Below are positions 18,201 to 25,492 of a stretch of 64,000 bases of DNA, in pieces. Each line of letters begins with the position of its first letter. The stretch's first letter is position 1. The notes beneath the pieces were generated by a model. The model saw only the letters and a list, made by a program, of their open reading frames with translations. It did no database searches and had not been told where the DNA came from. The DNA is from Chryseobacterium sp. ZHDP1. GTDB taxonomy: Bacteria > Bacteroidota > Bacteroidia > Flavobacteriales > Weeksellaceae. The translations under genes and the position numbers were made by a program. The stretch covers positions 4,154,001-4,218,000 of the forward strand of contig NZ_CP075682.1 in assembly GCF_018603435.1 (NCBI RefSeq), given 5' to 3'.

Positions 18201-18659
18201 ACGGATGTAACCTATGATAGATATGATGAAAAAGGGAACCTTCTTCAATACACCACCAAAGACGGAATTCCGGTAACCATTATCTGGGGATATAACAAAA
18301 CTCTGCCAATTGCTAAAATTGAAGGAGCGGATTATACCTCTATTTCTCATGCCTACCTTGATGTCAATATTATTTCGGCGTCGAATAACGATGCCGCAGA
18401 TCCTGCACAGGAAAGCCTTCTTCTCGATGCCCTGAATAGCTTCCGAAAACAGTCGGCTCTTTCAGGAAAGCTGATCTCCACCTACACTTATGATCCGCTG
18501 ATCGGGGTAACGAGCATCACCCCTCCGTCCGGAGTAAGACAGACCTACACTTACGATCCGGCAAACAGGCTGAAAGAAACAGGAGTAAGAGGAAAAAACA
18601 GCGCAGGAAGCTATATCAACAAAAAAATGTCTGAAAACAAGTACAACTACAAACCATAA
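15249..18659 (+). CDS. Rhs/YD-repeat-like N-part protein (secreted)
   Basis: An 1136-residue protein with a signal peptide (about residues 1-22) and an N-terminal region (FIPPSPQSFSFVKATNV; SVNIPLFTYK) common to Bacteroidota Rhs-type proteins. The middle is beta-rich, with a Gly/Ser linker (about residues 716-738), and the C-terminal third has YD-type repeats (STYTYDPLIGVTSITPP, QTYTYDPANRLKETG). It lacks an Rhs core boundary or a toxin tip. The next gene, 7 bp downstream, supplies the core and tip, so the two probably form a split shell, comparable in arrangement with TcB/TcC-like partners. That comparison is an inference. Confidence 0.75.
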   Translation: MMRQIKPFTFLLILFQSAMMYSQGTGFIPPSPQSFSFVKATNVVSENEHTGSASVNIPLFTYKSNKLSTDISLIYSGAGVKVDDLPNDAGMTWVVNAGGVITRTVNGLIDEKATMRMNKPEAELIQKTASDCAADEEIRTACYTPQQMDTERDIFDFRFGDLSGSFYLDENFIPVFLKNDSDVRIKNILPANETDNRKFIGFELTTKEGIQYIFGGSIAYWETTASKAMPANPPGDYAITSFFLKEIQYLNGEKIFFSYEDTPLVTNSISKIHTRYLYSAGLGTGIMPNLDPELIVLTQTHYTKNKKRILSISNSENTDVLNFIYSERTDSDFKKYLSGIEYKVNNSVFKKIAFDYLFENSNPPQNIQRFYLTQLNYYNNNVFEKKYQFNYDNPLDLPARLTHGQDMYGYFNGHSENGSLIAAFFGDATPSAAYLPSILSTFGNRRPDFAFASKGTLKEVIYPTGGKTKFEYEAPKTKALFKTKVNMGEDLFSSGGTSTQLIENLHFDQTLQFTLTTYSGDASPNHMKLANFTVKDLDSNIQIYANGKSYGYAPQDSITGSFSVQKNRRYLISFTPRGNAELKYSYSHKDPIDNFGIRLKSVTHSENNQVSEYKRLYYCPAALYTAKEEDINENEMMIVPYVKYATFDEFHENMNMAVTYSAHNSTNSSPLYNSRLQERYRVVTTSLGGDHFENGGYQKTFRKDSDDALVRIQPSSGSGSGAGAPSSGTGYGGLGSIQALPNFFGTLLNDVYFPAKGNRLSFSGTLQNTKYFVKRNGSIYKNKQVQNQYRYNILKTNPNLFVSKVFNDLTDANCPTGNVQRIANFYMTMYKNYTVDTKIEKETVTDYIDEVPLTLYNNLDDYWAAENLNTSESAYRKLITTTNYEYSSMPNHNQITRQTVTTPENSITETNYQYAHEKNNQLMISKNMIGIPLETTTTQTVGGVTKTLKKSETVYPTVLPTYQSENLILPLSEKSYNKLNNTMSTDVTYDRYDEKGNLLQYTTKDGIPVTIIWGYNKTLPIAKIEGADYTSISHAYLDVNIISASNNDAADPAQESLLLDALNSFRKQSALSGKLISTYTYDPLIGVTSITPPSGVRQTYTYDPANRLKETGVRGKNSAGSYINKKMSENKYNYKP

Positions 18660-18666
18660 CACAAAC

Positions 18667-21600
18667 ATGAGAAAATACAGTACCACCAAAACATTCTCCC
18701 TGTTGGGGCTGAGCATTGCCGCGATGTCCTTCGCACAGTCCCAGAACGAGAACTACATACAGTCCCGGAGCTGTCTGAATGACGACTGCAGCCGGAAATC
18801 CGAGACCATCACTTACTTTGACGGTCTGGGAAGACCCAAGCAGATCATCAGTGTAAAAGCGACACCCGGCGGAAAAGACCTGGTAACCCCCGTTACCTAT
18901 GACGGCTTCGGAAGACAGGTGAAAAACATCCTTCCCGTTCCTGCTACGACCCAGAACTCCTCCATCCATACCGGAATTACCGATGAAACGGCAGCCAACT
19001 CCTATTACGGGGTTTCCAATGCATATTCTGAAAAGGAAATGGAAAACTCCCCGCTGGACAGGGTATTGCAGCAGGCAAGCCCGGGAGAGCCATGGAAGAT
19101 GAGCTCGGGACACACCCGGAAGCTGAAGTACGAAACCAACCTGGGAACAGAGGTGAAGAAATTTATCACCAGTACAACCACCAGTACCGTGAACAATGTT
19201 TCCACCATGGTTTCCACGCTTTCGGTTTCTACGGATAATTCGGGATATTATCCCGCATCAACACTGTATAAAAACACCGTAACCGATGAAGACGGAAACC
19301 CTGTAACGGAATTTAAAAACGGACAGGGACAGACGATTCTGATCCGCAGAAATGACGGGGCACAGAATGTGGACACGTATTACGTGTACAACGAATACAA
19401 CCAGCTGGCTTTCGTCCTTTCCCCGAAAGCGGTAAAACAGATTTCAGATAACAGTAACCTGATTACGGATGCGATTTTAAACGAGCTCTGCTACCAGTAC
19501 CGGTACGACGGCAGAGACCGTCTGGTTGAAAAAAGACTGCCCGGAAAAGAGTGGGAACTGATGGTGTACGATAAACAGGACCGTGTGGTGCTCACACAGG
19601 ATGCGATCCTGAGAACAGTAAACAATAACTTCGGAAGCAAAGGCTGGCTTTTTACCAAATATGATGAGTTCGGAAGAGTGGCGTATACCGGTTTCTTCTC
19701 CAACACCGCATCGAGACAGGTAATGCAGAATGCCCTGAACAGCATGACCGCCAATCCTTACAATACCGAAAGAAGAACCTCCACCTCCTTTAATCTGCAG
19801 GGACTGGATGTGTACTACGACAAACAGGCATTTCCTACAGGAAGCATGACCCTGCTTTCGGTTAATTATTACGATACCTATCCTCCCGAAGCTCCGGCAG
19901 TTCCGGCAACGGTTCTGGGACAGCATACGATGAAACAGACGCTGGGAAGCAGTGAAGATGCTTCCACGATGGGAATTTTAACCGCTGCCTACGTTAAAAA
20001 CATCGAGGACAACAACTGGACGAAAACCTACAGCTATTACGATTCGATGGGAAGAGCCATTGCCACCAAAAGCACCAACCATCTCGGAGGGTATACCAAC
20101 ACCGAAACTGAACTGGATTTTGTTGGGGTTCCTTTAAAAACCAATACCTATCACCTCAGAAAGCAGGGCGAAGTCGGGGTAACGGTACAGGAAAGATTTG
20201 AGTACGATTCCCAGAACAGGTTGGTAAAACATTACCATCAGGTAGACAATAATCCCGAAGAACTGCTTGCCGAAAACACCTACAACGATCTATCACAGCT
20301 TGTGAACAAGAAAGTAGGCTCTACATCGGGTTCTGCGCCCCTGCAAAGCATCGATTACGATTACAACATCCGCGGCTGGATGACGGAGATCAACAAAAAC
20401 CAGATGGCGGCTACCGATCTTGGAGGAAAACTGTTTTCCTACAAGATAAAATATACCAGTCGCGAGGGAATCGAAAATCCGGATACAGCACAGTTTTCAG
20501 GAAAGAATGTTGTCCCGAAATACAACGGGAATATTACAGAGGTAGACTGGCGAGCGGTAGAATCTATCGGTGCAAATCCATCAACAACCCCGAAAAGATA
20601 CGGGTATGCGTATGATAAAATTAACAGGTTAACGGCAGGGTTTTACCAGAATCCCCAAAACCCGAACAGTAAAGAAAATACGGAATCGTTAGCGTATGAT
20701 CTTAACGGAAATATCACCAGTCTTTACAGAACCTCGGTTCTGGAATATGGGAATACAACGCCGACCATGATTGATAACCTGCAATACATCTATGCTTCCG
20801 GCAATACCAGCAACAGGCTTACCAGCATCAATGATTATGCACAAAATGCAACAGGATACGAAGGCGGCGGACAAACCATCGGATATGATGTGAACGGAAA
20901 CATGATCAGTATGCCGGATAAGGGAATCAGTGTGATTAAATACAATCATTTAAACCTTCCCCACCATCTGGAATACAGCAGAGATGGCATTGAAATGGTG
21001 AAACTGGACACAAAATACCGCGCCGACGGAACAAAGCTCCGTAAGGTAAACACCACAACGATTTCCGGAATTAACGGCTACACAACCTCTGTGAAGACCA
21101 TCGATTACCTTGACGGCTTCCAGTATCAGAACATCACTAATTCAGGTGGCGGAGGCGGAGGAAGCTCGTCTTTTTCAGCATCCAATCTTGAGAGTTCACG
21201 AGCCATGGAAACGCAGGCATTCAGACTTGTGGACATCGGAGGTCTGGAACCTGTGGGAATGCTGAAGAATTCTGAACTGCAGTTTTTGCCGACTTCAGAA
21301 GGATTTTACGATTACATAAAAAATCAATATATTTACCAGTATAAAGATCACTTGGGAAATACAAGGGTAAGTTTTGGGAAAAACAGCGCAGGCGCTCTTG
21401 AAATTGTGGATGCTAATGATTATTATCCTTTTGGAATGAATCATTTGAAGAGTGGAAATTCGTTCTTTGGATCAAGTTCATATAAAAATTACAAGTACAA
21501 TGGAAAGGAGTTGCAGGAAAGTGGCATGTATGATTATGGTGCGAGATTTTATATGGCGGACATCGGTAGATGGGGCGTCGTGGATCCGCTCGCGGAAAAG

Positions 21601-22350
21601 ATGCGTCGTTACAGTCCTTACAACTATGCATTTAATAATCCAATTAGATTTATTGATCCCGATGGAATGCAAAATAAAGATGTTATTATTACTGGAAATG
21701 AAAAAGATAAGGCATTTGAACAACTACAGGCTTCCGTTCAAGGGCAACTTAATTTATCTATAGATGAAGATGGAAAAGTAACCGCAACAAAAATTGAAGG
21801 AGCTGAACAGACAGATGCATCAAATCTTCTTTTTCATGCTACAAATATTGATCACGACAACATTGTTACCCTAAGAACAGATAGTGACATGAGAGTCGAT
21901 GAAGCAGAGGGAAGTGAATATCCTTTATACGAAGGAGGTGCTTATCGTGGTAGTTTCGAATATGGAGGGAAAGTTCGTGCGACTAATATTGTTAATCCGG
22001 ATATTTTAGGGAAGTATGAGAATGTTATGGGTGCAGCTACAGGAACAAATATTTTGCACGAAGCTTTAGAATCATACATTGGTGCAGTCCTTTTTCCAGG
22101 AAGCCCTGCTTCGCTTTCCTCAGAAGCATCAGCAAAAGGATACAATGATGCACATGATATTGCGGCTTATGTTGATCCTCGATATAAAGACAGCGATGGA
22201 TTTAAATTAATACAGAGTTCAAGCAGAACATTTATTGATAGTAATAGAGTTACTATAACCGATAATCTTTCATTAAGAAATATAAAAACAGGAGTGATTA
22301 CTCCAATTGGAAGTTATTCGGGAACGTATAAAAACTTAAAAAAGAAATAA
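18667..22350 (+). CDS. Rhs repeat-associated core protein with C-terminal toxin tip (full length)
   Basis: A 1227-residue secreted Rhs protein. A signal peptide (residues 1-24) is followed by a DUF6443-like N-terminal domain (SETITYFDGLGRPKQII; TYDGFGRQVKN), many YD repeats, and the Rhs core boundary (YNGKELQESGMYDYGARFY, then GRWGVVDPLAE and FIDPDGM) near residue 1000. The remaining ~226 residues are a separate, more AT-rich tip containing NILHEALESYIGA followed by AHDIAAY; HExxE plus a distant His suggests a zincin-like site, but the fold is not established. The immunity candidate overlaps the stop codon (TAATG). The core has almost identical partial copies further downstream. Confidence 0.85.
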   Translation: MRKYSTTKTFSLLGLSIAAMSFAQSQNENYIQSRSCLNDDCSRKSETITYFDGLGRPKQIISVKATPGGKDLVTPVTYDGFGRQVKNILPVPATTQNSSIHTGITDETAANSYYGVSNAYSEKEMENSPLDRVLQQASPGEPWKMSSGHTRKLKYETNLGTEVKKFITSTTTSTVNNVSTMVSTLSVSTDNSGYYPASTLYKNTVTDEDGNPVTEFKNGQGQTILIRRNDGAQNVDTYYVYNEYNQLAFVLSPKAVKQISDNSNLITDAILNELCYQYRYDGRDRLVEKRLPGKEWELMVYDKQDRVVLTQDAILRTVNNNFGSKGWLFTKYDEFGRVAYTGFFSNTASRQVMQNALNSMTANPYNTERRTSTSFNLQGLDVYYDKQAFPTGSMTLLSVNYYDTYPPEAPAVPATVLGQHTMKQTLGSSEDASTMGILTAAYVKNIEDNNWTKTYSYYDSMGRAIATKSTNHLGGYTNTETELDFVGVPLKTNTYHLRKQGEVGVTVQERFEYDSQNRLVKHYHQVDNNPEELLAENTYNDLSQLVNKKVGSTSGSAPLQSIDYDYNIRGWMTEINKNQMAATDLGGKLFSYKIKYTSREGIENPDTAQFSGKNVVPKYNGNITEVDWRAVESIGANPSTTPKRYGYAYDKINRLTAGFYQNPQNPNSKENTESLAYDLNGNITSLYRTSVLEYGNTTPTMIDNLQYIYASGNTSNRLTSINDYAQNATGYEGGGQTIGYDVNGNMISMPDKGISVIKYNHLNLPHHLEYSRDGIEMVKLDTKYRADGTKLRKVNTTTISGINGYTTSVKTIDYLDGFQYQNITNSGGGGGGSSSFSASNLESSRAMETQAFRLVDIGGLEPVGMLKNSELQFLPTSEGFYDYIKNQYIYQYKDHLGNTRVSFGKNSAGALEIVDANDYYPFGMNHLKSGNSFFGSSSYKNYKYNGKELQESGMYDYGARFYMADIGRWGVVDPLAEKMRRYSPYNYAFNNPIRFIDPDGMQNKDVIITGNEKDKAFEQLQASVQGQLNLSIDEDGKVTATKIEGAEQTDASNLLFHATNIDHDNIVTLRTDSDMRVDEAEGSEYPLYEGGAYRGSFEYGGKVRATNIVNPDILGKYENVMGAATGTNILHEALESYIGAVLFPGSPASLSSEASAKGYNDAHDIAAYVDPRYKDSDGFKLIQSSSRTFIDSNRVTITDNLSLRNIKTGVITPIGSYSGTYKNLKKK

Positions 22351-22730
22351 TGAGAGTATTAACTATTATAATTTGTTTTCTTAATATCAGCTGCTTTTCA
22401 CAAACAAATAAAAGTGAAGATGTTATATCAGCAGTTGTAAAGAAAATAGATTCTACCTCATGGAATTATATTCTTCATTTAGAAAATAAAAAAACGAAGA
22501 TTATTGTTCCTGTTTTTAAGGAATGTGATAATAAGAAAGATTATTTTGGAAAAATAAAAGTTGGAAAAAAATATAATTTTGTTTTATCCAAAGAAATAAG
22601 TTATACTAAAACTCAAAGAGAATTTATAAGCCAAAGTATTGACGGAAAAGAAATCTGGAACTCAAAAATGAAAGGGGTGCTTTATTATACAGATTGCGCA
22701 AATATGTGTGGACTTTATATACAGCCCTGA
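22350..22730 (+). CDS. Candidate immunity protein for the first Rhs tip
   Basis: A 126-residue protein with an N-terminal signal (MRVLTIIICFLNISC, possibly a lipobox), starting one base inside the stop codon of the Rhs gene. It is AT-rich like the tip. No family was recognised; the mature part has a beta-rich pattern with Cys pairs (YTDCANMCGLYIQP). Position directly after a polymorphic toxin tip and before the terminator module is the usual place for an immunity gene; an exported immunity protein would fit a toxin acting in the envelope. Confidence 0.55.
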   Translation: MRVLTIIICFLNISCFSQTNKSEDVISAVVKKIDSTSWNYILHLENKKTKIIVPVFKECDNKKDYFGKIKVGKKYNFVLSKEISYTKTQREFISQSIDGKEIWNSKMKGVLYYTDCANMCGLYIQP

Positions 22731-22738
22731 TACCCGCT

Positions 22739-22761
22739 CTCGCGGATTTATAATCCGTGAG
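22739..22761. repeat. Cassette-boundary palindrome, copy 1
   Basis: Arms CTCGCGGATT and AATCCGTGAG around TAT pair at all but one position. The same unit closes each downstream cassette (25331, 27714, 28495). Confidence 0.85.
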
Positions 22762-22772
22762 CAATAATAAAG

Positions 22773-22795
22773 AACCCACCGCAAAGCGGTGGGTT
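22773..22795 (+). terminator. Cassette terminator, copy 1
   Basis: AACCCACCGC and GCGGTGGGTT form a perfect 10-bp stem with an AAA loop, followed by TTGTGTTTTT. Same hairpin follows each boundary palindrome. Confidence 0.85.
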
Positions 22796-22848
22796 TTGTG
22801 TTTTTATAATAAAGCAAAACTTACTTATAGCCCTGATCTCGCGGATGG

Positions 22849-24789
22849 ATGACCAAGATCAATGATCCGGCAAATCTTAACGGAAAACTGTTCGGGTATA
22901 AAGTAAAATACAGTGAAGTTGAAGGGCTCGAAACGCCCAATACAGACTTTTCTACTCTGAAAGTAAAACCGAAATACAACGGCAATATTGCGGAAGTAGA
23001 CTGGAGAACAGGAACAACCACAGGAGACAACCTGAGAAGATACGGCTATGTTTATGATGGAGTGAACAGATTACTGGCAGGATTTTACCAGAAAGATACC
23101 AATCCTTCTGCAAAGGAATACTTCGAAAAGATGGAATATGATCTTAACGGAAATATATCCAATCTGAAAAGATCGGCGCAATCTCAGCAAGGTGCTTCTG
23201 CATTTAATATTGATGATCTTGGCTATATTTATACCGGAAACAGGCTGACTTCCGTTACCGATTCCTCAACAGATTACAGAGGTTATCCCGATACTTCAGG
23301 AAACACGATTTCCTACGACCTGAACGGAAACATGAAAGATCATAAGGATAAAGGTATTCTTCAGATTGATTATAATTTTTTAAATCTTCCGAAATATATT
23401 AAGTTCAGTGATTTTGCAAGTTACGACAGGAGCAACAAAGTATATGTAAATACGAATTATCTTTACAGAGCAGATGGCTCAAAGATCAGAAAAGTACATA
23501 ATTATAAAGATCCTTCCTATGCTTATGCTTTGGGAACCAGAACCACCGATTACTTGGATGGGTTTCAATATGAATATGACTGGACACCATTATCCGGAAT
23601 ACCTACGAATGATTTTCAGTTAAAATTTGTTCCAACTTCAGAAGGGTATTTTGATTTTGTAAAAAATAAGTATATTTACAACTACACAGATCATTTGGGA
23701 AATATCCGTTTAAGTTATTTCAACAGTGGAGGTGGCGCAGAAGTTCTTGAAGAAAATAACTATTATCCTTTTGGGATGAAGCATGAAGGATACAATACTT
23801 CTTTCAGTTTTGGAAGCAGTTACCAGTATAAATACAATGGCAAGGAATTACAGACGGAGTCCGGCATGTATGATTATGGTGCAAGGTTTTATATGCCTGA
23901 TGTCGGACGATGGGGAGTGCACGATCCATTAAGTGAATTACAATTCACATATAGCCCTTATTCTTATGTTTATGGAAATTCGATTAGATTTAATGATCCG
24001 ACTGGTATGATTGGAGAAGATCCTGATCCAAAAAAAATATACGGTCCCAAGGGTGGTAAATTAATAGAAGAAGTTGTAATACCTGCTCCTATAAAACCTC
24101 TAAAATCACATGATTCATCACTTTCTTGGATGGGTATAAACAGCTTGAGCGCTTATCATTCTTCTGAAGACAGGTTTGCTAAAGCTATTAGAGGAAGCAA
24201 AGCAGCTCTTGCAACAGAGAAATTTGAAAGAAATCTTGCATTCACGATGGGAACTTTTATGATGGGAGGAAGTAACATTGTTGCGTCTGCTGGTTGGGCT
24301 ACTTTTGATTGGTGGCTTGATTATCAAAGTGAAGAAGCTCAGGAAGCTGTCGGTACAGTTCAACTAATGGCTATGCTTGTTCAAGTTAGCCATGGAAATG
24401 CATCTGGAATACAAAAGCTGGTTAATGTAGATGCTTCTAGAATTAATATAGCAAAAGGAATTACCCGCTTTACCCCCTTACGTTTAAACGGAAACCCAGT
24501 GAGTGCTGGATGGAAACATGTAGTCAATGGTCATTTTAATAGACCTTTAGCAAATAATAGATCAGTCTTTAATATAACAGAAGAACAGGTAAAAAACATA
24601 CTACAAAGTAAAACTGTAATTACTGCTCCGCTAACTCCACTGACAGGAGGACAGTTTCAAAGAACTGTAGATACAGGTCAGATAATAGGTAATGCAGCTT
24701 TAAAAGATGGCGGAGGATTAACATCATGGATTAATGTAATTACTGATCAAAAAGGAAATTTAATAACAACATATCCAGTAGCACCATAA
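22849..24789 (+). CDS. 5'-truncated Rhs core cassette with a BECR-like nuclease tip candidate
   Basis: A 646-residue open frame that begins abruptly inside Rhs core sequence; there is no signal peptide and no own promoter seen. The upstream join is at CGCGGAT, where the boundary-palindrome sequence (ATCTCGCGGAT) runs straight into the Rhs codons for GWMTK. The core (YNGKELQTESGMYDYGARFY; GRWGVHDPL; FNDPTGM) ends at about residue 387. The ~258-residue tip has a helical hydrophobic part and then AGWKHVVNGHFNRPLANN ... FNITEEQVKNIL ... GNLITTYPVAP, a His/Arg and Thr arrangement reminiscent of BECR-fold RNases. As it stands it is probably silent. Confidence 0.75.
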   Translation: MTKINDPANLNGKLFGYKVKYSEVEGLETPNTDFSTLKVKPKYNGNIAEVDWRTGTTTGDNLRRYGYVYDGVNRLLAGFYQKDTNPSAKEYFEKMEYDLNGNISNLKRSAQSQQGASAFNIDDLGYIYTGNRLTSVTDSSTDYRGYPDTSGNTISYDLNGNMKDHKDKGILQIDYNFLNLPKYIKFSDFASYDRSNKVYVNTNYLYRADGSKIRKVHNYKDPSYAYALGTRTTDYLDGFQYEYDWTPLSGIPTNDFQLKFVPTSEGYFDFVKNKYIYNYTDHLGNIRLSYFNSGGGAEVLEENNYYPFGMKHEGYNTSFSFGSSYQYKYNGKELQTESGMYDYGARFYMPDVGRWGVHDPLSELQFTYSPYSYVYGNSIRFNDPTGMIGEDPDPKKIYGPKGGKLIEEVVIPAPIKPLKSHDSSLSWMGINSLSAYHSSEDRFAKAIRGSKAALATEKFERNLAFTMGTFMMGGSNIVASAGWATFDWWLDYQSEEAQEAVGTVQLMAMLVQVSHGNASGIQKLVNVDASRINIAKGITRFTPLRLNGNPVSAGWKHVVNGHFNRPLANNRSVFNITEEQVKNILQSKTVITAPLTPLTGGQFQRTVDTGQIIGNAALKDGGGLTSWINVITDQKGNLITTYPVAP

Positions 24790-25325
24790 TGAGTCATATT
24801 GTATTAAAAAAATGGGAACAATTAAAACAGAGAATAATTCAAGATAAAGAAAATTTGGATGCTCATGCTTTATTAAGGAAATTATTAGATTGGACACAAG
24901 AAATAAAAAAAATTAAAGATGTTCATATACAAAATTTATATAAACTTCACTTCAGTTATTATGAAAAGCTAGATATAGAAGAAATCTTTTATAATGATAA
25001 TATTGTTTGGTATTCATTGGAAGAAATAATTCAATACGATATTATTCAAGCAAAAGTTGATTCTTATCAATGGGCAATTGAACATGTTGATCACATATTG
25101 TTTAATCTTTTGATTTTTAAGACAGATAAAGATTGTCCTTGTTGTCATGATGATAATCTTCGTGTATTTGTAGAATCTGATTCTAAAAAACTAATCTTTG
25201 AATGTGAATTATGTTTATGCTTAATTGATGAAAATAATAATAAACAAAATTCAGAAGAAAAATTATTTATTCCAGCACCAGCTTCATTAATAAAAAGAAA
25301 AAGAATAAAACCTAGTCCTATTTAA
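24789..25325 (+). CDS. Candidate immunity protein with a zinc-ribbon-like motif
   Basis: A 178-residue cytoplasmic protein (no signal) that overlaps the stop of the preceding tip gene by one base. The N-terminal two-thirds are helical; the C-terminal part has two Cys pairs (CPCCHDDN and CELCLC) spaced about 26 residues apart, like a small zinc ribbon. A cytoplasmic location fits a toxin with nuclease-like features. The family was not recognised, and the immunity role is inferred from position before the boundary module. Confidence 0.55.
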   Translation: MSHIVLKKWEQLKQRIIQDKENLDAHALLRKLLDWTQEIKKIKDVHIQNLYKLHFSYYEKLDIEEIFYNDNIVWYSLEEIIQYDIIQAKVDSYQWAIEHVDHILFNLLIFKTDKDCPCCHDDNLRVFVESDSKKLIFECELCLCLIDENNNKQNSEEKLFIPAPASLIKRKRIKPSPI

Positions 25326-25330
25326 TTGCT

Positions 25331-25353
25331 TTCGCGAATTTGTAATCCGTGAG
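25331..25353. repeat. Cassette-boundary palindrome, copy 2
   Basis: TTCGCGAATTTGTAATCCG followed by TGAG, a slightly degenerate copy of the unit at 22739. Confidence 0.8.
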
Positions 25354-25364
25354 CAACAATAAAT

Positions 25365-25386
25365 AACCCACCGCAAGCGGTGGGTT
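25365..25386 (+). terminator. Cassette terminator, copy 2
   Basis: Same AACCCACCGC / GCGGTGGGTT stem with a two-base AA loop. Confidence 0.85.
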
Positions 25387-25429
25387 TTATGTTTTATAGC
25401 GTAGCTGCGTTTTTGGCAAAAAAACCGAT

Positions 25430-25447
25430 CTCGCGGATTTGTAATCC
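25430..25447. repeat. Boundary palindrome fused to Rhs core sequence
   Basis: CTCGCGGATTTGTAATCC continues directly into Rhs codons (GAAGAACTGCTTGC). In the intact gene the corresponding stretch is AATCCCGAAGAACTGC, so the joint shares AATCC with the palindrome. It marks the 5' edge of the third cassette. Confidence 0.75.
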
Positions 25448-25492
25448 GAAGAACTGCTTGCTGAAAACACCTACAACGATCTGTCCCAGCTT

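Noticed and set aside
22821..23030. Antisense frame inside the Rhs core, repeated at 25537
   Set aside because: It is a shadow of the Rhs coding strand and appears in both copies only because the core is duplicated.
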